This document shows positions 61,617 through 64,000 of a stretch of 64,000 bases of DNA, piece by piece. The position numbers were made by a program, and so were the translations under genes. Position 1 is the stretch's first letter. Every line of letters begins with the position of its first letter. Origin of the DNA: Alistipes shahii WAL 8301. Its GTDB lineage: Bacteria > Bacteroidota > Bacteroidia > Bacteroidales > Rikenellaceae. Location: assembly GCF_025145845.1 (NCBI RefSeq), contig NZ_CP102253.1, positions 3,286,001-3,350,000 on the forward strand, read 5' to 3'. The notes under the pieces are model-generated. The model was not told the DNA's origin and made no database searches. It saw nothing but the letters and a program-made list of their open reading frames with translations.

Positions 61617-63265
61617 TTACCCGCTTTTAACCTTTGTATAAGGCTTGATACAGTGGTATTGAAAATCGTGTTGGCTACATAATCACAACTCGCGTCCATC
61701 GCGGTTGTTTTACGCTTAAAGCTCCCGTTGAAGAATACCCGCATCTTCTTTCCTCCTTTCTTGTCCTCATAGAAAACCGCAAAATCTTTGTGATGTCGAT
61801 ACTTTGCGATAATCTTTCGGGCTGTCGTACTGTACTTTCGTGCAAAAGTCTTATACAGACTGTATTGCATGATGTACTTGAAAGAATTCAGGTGTGAACT
61901 GTTATTTGCGATAGAAAAATAGTTTGCAAAACCTCGGATTTCTCTGTTATAGGCATCCAGTATTTCGAGGTCGTCCAGATGTAGCAACTTTGTCCGGCTT
62001 GTGGGTTTCCATTTCGCTTTACCCTCGAATTGATGAATTTCCATCGCCTCGTAGTAGAGAAGTTTATCCCGCATTGTGGACATTGGCACTTCCAACACTA
62101 CCTTTTTGCCGTAAGCCTTAATAAGTACTCCCGATTTCTCGCCTCTTAACGTCTTATCCGTGAATGGTCGGACATAGATTTCATAGCCGAGGAATTTTGC
62201 CTTTCTATTGCCGTGCGTGATTAAGGTCTTTTCTTCGGAGAGCGTCAATTTCAGTTTCTCGCCGAGGAAATTCTTAATATCCTCTTTGATGGCCTCACAG
62301 TCCGATTTACTGCCAATCACTCCGATAATAAAATCATCGGCATACCTCACATACTTAATCCGTCTATATCCCTCGTCCATTTCATCGACAGAGGGTAAGT
62401 GCATCCTGTTTTTCTGATGTTGCTTAATCGCGTCAATCAGTTCCTTCCGAGTATCTTTATCCTCGGTTTGCTTCAGCTTTGTGCCGAGCCACCAAATTTT
62501 CCTGGAATACCGTTTGTACTCAAGGTTCATTGCCCGTCTGTCGCCTCTATCGAATTGACAGGCATACTCTTTCATGTACTTATCCAGCTTGTCGAGATAG
62601 ATATTAGCCAGTATCGGGCTAATGATGCCACCTTGCGGTGTTCCGCTGTATGTTCTATGAAATGTCCAATCTTCGATGTAGCCAGCTTTCAAAAATTTCC
62701 ACATTAGCCGGATAAAGCGGTCGTCTGCGATACGTTCTTTCAAGATTCCGATAAGTACATCATGGTTGATGTTATCGAAGAATCCTTCAATGTCGCCCTC
62801 GATAAACCACTTGGCCGCAGTAAAATTCTTCTGCACCTGTATCAGTGCGGTGTGGCAGCTGCGTTTGGGTCGGAAGCCGTGCGAGGTGTTCTCAAAACTA
62901 CCTTCATAAATTGCTTCCAACAGCATTCGCAATACCTCCTGCACTAATTTGTCGTCGATAGACGGTATGCCGAGAGGTCGCATGTTCCCGTTTTTCTTCG
63001 GGATGTACATCCTTCTTGCCGGTTTTGGTTGGTACGACTCATCTTTGAGCGCATCAATCAAATTTTCAATCCGTTTCAGGCTCATTCCGTCGATAGTTTT
63101 ACCGTCGGAACCTTCCGTCATATTTCCCTGCCTACCTTGTATATTATGGTAGGCGAGGAGAAACATCTCCGAATTGAATAGAACCCTGTAGAGCCGTTCA
63201 AACTTGTAGCTCGAAACTTTGCTGTGCTCTGACAGACTGTTTAATACTCTCTCTGGATTTCTCAT
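61553..63265 (-). CDS. ltrA: Group II intron reverse transcriptase/maturase
   Basis: A 570-residue intron-encoded protein: N-terminal RT-0 region, RT blocks with PLGIPSIDDKLVQE (about 97), GFRPKRSCHTAL, GDIEGFFDNI, GTPQGGIISPILANIYL and the catalytic YADDF near 305, then domain X (maturase; about 420-520) and a basic DNA-binding stretch. It should help splicing and retrohoming. The C-terminal HNH nuclease is lost by frameshift (see 61449-61616). The start MRNPERVLN is the first ATG and is well placed after the intron's 5' RNA. Confidence 0.92.
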   Translation of the reverse strand: MRNPERVLNSLSEHSKVSSYKFERLYRVLFNSEMFLLAYHNIQGRQGNMTEGSDGKTIDGMSLKRIENLIDALKDESYQPKPARRMYIPKKNGNMRPLGIPSIDDKLVQEVLRMLLEAIYEGSFENTSHGFRPKRSCHTALIQVQKNFTAAKWFIEGDIEGFFDNINHDVLIGILKERIADDRFIRLMWKFLKAGYIEDWTFHRTYSGTPQGGIISPILANIYLDKLDKYMKEYACQFDRGDRRAMNLEYKRYSRKIWWLGTKLKQTEDKDTRKELIDAIKQHQKNRMHLPSVDEMDEGYRRIKYVRYADDFIIGVIGSKSDCEAIKEDIKNFLGEKLKLTLSEEKTLITHGNRKAKFLGYEIYVRPFTDKTLRGEKSGVLIKAYGKKVVLEVPMSTMRDKLLYYEAMEIHQFEGKAKWKPTSRTKLLHLDDLEILDAYNREIRGFANYFSIANNSSHLNSFKYIMQYSLYKTFARKYSTTARKIIAKYRHHKDFAVFYEDKKGGKKMRVFFNGSFKRKTTAMDASCDYVANTIFNTTVSSLIQRLKAGKLNCVAQRKTLKYTTSKDSKT

Positions 63266-63825
63266 AATGTCTCACACATTATCCGTTAATTTGTATTAAA
63301 AATGTTAGCTGCCACCCTTCGCCATGTACGAGGCTTTCCCTCGCTCGGACTACTACGGTGGCTCCGTTGCCATACCGGATTTTCATAGGTCTGAAACCTA
63401 ATAGCCTTTCGGCATTCCGGGTTAGGCAATCCACGTTTAATTCTTCGGCAACATAGCTTTGATAGATTGTCGGATACGACTTTCGCCCGTTTCTGCTTAT
63501 CGCAGTTGTGCTGTAACCTGTTCTGCACCCAACCCTCCAAGGTCGAATCGAGTGTGTTACAGTATGGCGTCTGTAGTTACCTTCCGCCACAGTTTCGAGT
63601 TGTGCCACTTGGACTATCGTTCAATCAATCCAGACTTTATCCTCGTATCTATCTTTCATCTCCTGATTCAGTCGCATACTTGGTAACTGTATGACTTATC
63701 AGTTTATCGGCAGGCTATACTCCCCGTCCGGTTTCCCTTTCGGATAAGCCGATCGATGATAGGCTATCGAACACTTGCCTAACGTCTTGCTATCGACGCA
63801 TTTGCCAAAGAACCATTACGTGCGC

Positions 63826-63879
63826 GCCCTGAAACTCGACTTGACGGCCGACTCCCTTGTTCACTTGGTATTCCGCCAT
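63826..63879 (-). pseudogene. traF: 5' fragment of traF (DUF4133), cut by the intron
   Basis: From ATG 63879 the minus strand encodes MAEYQVNKGVGRQVEFQG, the conserved start of the DUF4133/TraF conjugation protein. Homology ends at about 63826, where the intron begins. The remaining 85 or so residues, with two membrane helices, are not found on the other side of the intron. It begins 3 bases after the traE stop. Confidence 0.75.
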
Positions 63880-63882
63880 CGT

Positions 63883-64000
63883 TTAGAGGAAGAACGAACG
63901 TAAGACCGTACCGACGATCACCAGAAAGACGCATGAGAGAAACAGCGCCGTGGCGGATTTCGAAGCGTCCGGGTCACCCGACGAGAATTTCGAGTAGACC
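63883..64000 (-). CDS. traE: TraE (DUF4134) conjugation protein, C-terminal end
   Basis: The last 38 codons of a membrane protein: VYSKFSSGDPDASKSATALF, then a hydrophobic helix ending TVLRSFFL. This is the typical end of DUF4134/TraE of Bacteroidales conjugation operons. The gene continues past the window edge. With traF it marks the tra operon on the minus strand. Confidence 0.78.
   Translation of the reverse strand, partial: VYSKFSSGDPDASKSATALFLSCVFLVIVGTVLRSFFL

Larger units (their letters stand above)
61345..63826 (-). mobile_element. Group II intron, full length, minus strand
   Basis: Components in order on the minus strand: an AT-rich 5' RNA part (about 63826-63266), a reverse transcriptase/maturase gene (63265-61553), an HNH remnant, domain V (61435-61402) and a domain VI hairpin ending about 61350. 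The length of about 2.5 kb is standard. The 3' boundary is uncertain by about 8 bases, and the 5' boundary lacks a clear GUGYG, so it is placed by the end of traF homology. Confidence 0.85.
43900..64000. mobile_element. Integrative conjugative element (CTnDOT-like), left part; continues beyond the window
   Basis: The region starts with an integrase and two excisionase-like genes and has many small ICE-type genes, ParB, ArdC, DUF4121, DUF4120, ParDE and HU, ending with traE/traF of the Bacteroidales conjugation operon on the minus strand. Its base composition is lower in GC than the flank. Only one end is visible; the exact attachment site is not determined. Most of the tra genes expected between HU and traF are missing, so transfer may be impaired unless supplied in trans. 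Confidence 0.85.

Noticed and set aside
63279..63608. Small minus-strand gene upstream of the maturase
   Set aside because: The region corresponds to the 5' structural RNA of the intron; the peptide is not protein-like.

Overview
The window looks like a chromosome segment of a gut Bacteroidales bacterium, most likely Alistipes or a close relative. The host part is GC-rich. Many genes are preceded by the Bacteroidetes -7 promoter element TAnnTTTG, usually as TATCTTTG or TACCTTTG. The gene families are typical of that group: BACON lipoproteins, a clostripain-like C11 lipoprotein, a rubrerythrin with an N-terminal rubredoxin domain, a PPi-type phosphofructokinase, glutaminase with GadC and GadB, and DUF4919 and DUF5106 proteins. 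The species is inferred.

Chromosomal part, about 1 to 43.9 kb. The window opens in a pectin/galacturonate locus: hexuronate transporter (5' end missing), tagaturonate reductase, altronate dehydratase and a secreted pectinesterase. A MATE exporter follows, then surface lipoproteins (BACON plus leucine-rich repeats, and a lipocalin-like gene broken by one stop codon). Next come a pseudouridine synthase with a long repetitive N-terminus, a C11 peptidase lipoprotein with a DUF4919 partner, dapA, ligA, an acidic hypothetical protein, a second EF-hand/LRR lipoprotein, and purA. An electron-transfer-flavoprotein operon (etfB, etfA, an exported unknown, acyl-CoA dehydrogenase) is followed by a frameshifted WbsX-like gene and an outer-membrane-like protein. 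Glutaminase and GadC form an acid-resistance pair whose decarboxylase gadB lies 14 kb away. Further on are a DUF5106 thioredoxin-like lipoprotein, rubrerythrin, small membrane proteins, a SLOG-family protein, PPi-PFK, a cold-shock protein, a two-gene rSAM/lipoprotein system, an ABC ATPase with a small membrane partner, two tRNA-Pro genes, a HAD hydrolase, and an SDR / Old-Yellow-Enzyme / steroid-5-alpha-reductase-like cluster. A zinc-less sirtuin precedes the mobile element.

Mobile part, about 43.9 kb to the end. Lower-GC sequence, a CTnDOT-type tyrosine integrase and two excisionase-like HTH genes mark the left end of an integrative conjugative element. It carries a run of small unrecognised ICE genes, a fusion of one of them with the C-terminal part of a RecD-like helicase, a histone-H1-like protein, a ParB-like protein, an ArdC-like anti-restriction protein, DUF4121 and DUF4120 proteins, a ParD/ParE toxin-antitoxin pair and an HU protein. 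The last 2.5 kb is a group II intron on the minus strand. Its 3' end lies inside the HU gene (antisense), while its 5' flank is the first 18 codons of traF (DUF4133), preceded by the end of traE (DUF4134). The traG to traQ genes expected at this point are absent, which suggests a deletion through recombination between two intron copies.

Several genes show single-base lesions or homopolymer switches: a C9 tract in an ICE gene, a G9 tract inside a promoter spacer, a C5 tract in the WbsX-like gene, a TGA in place of Trp in a lipocalin-like gene, and a one-base deletion that removes the HNH domain of the intron protein.
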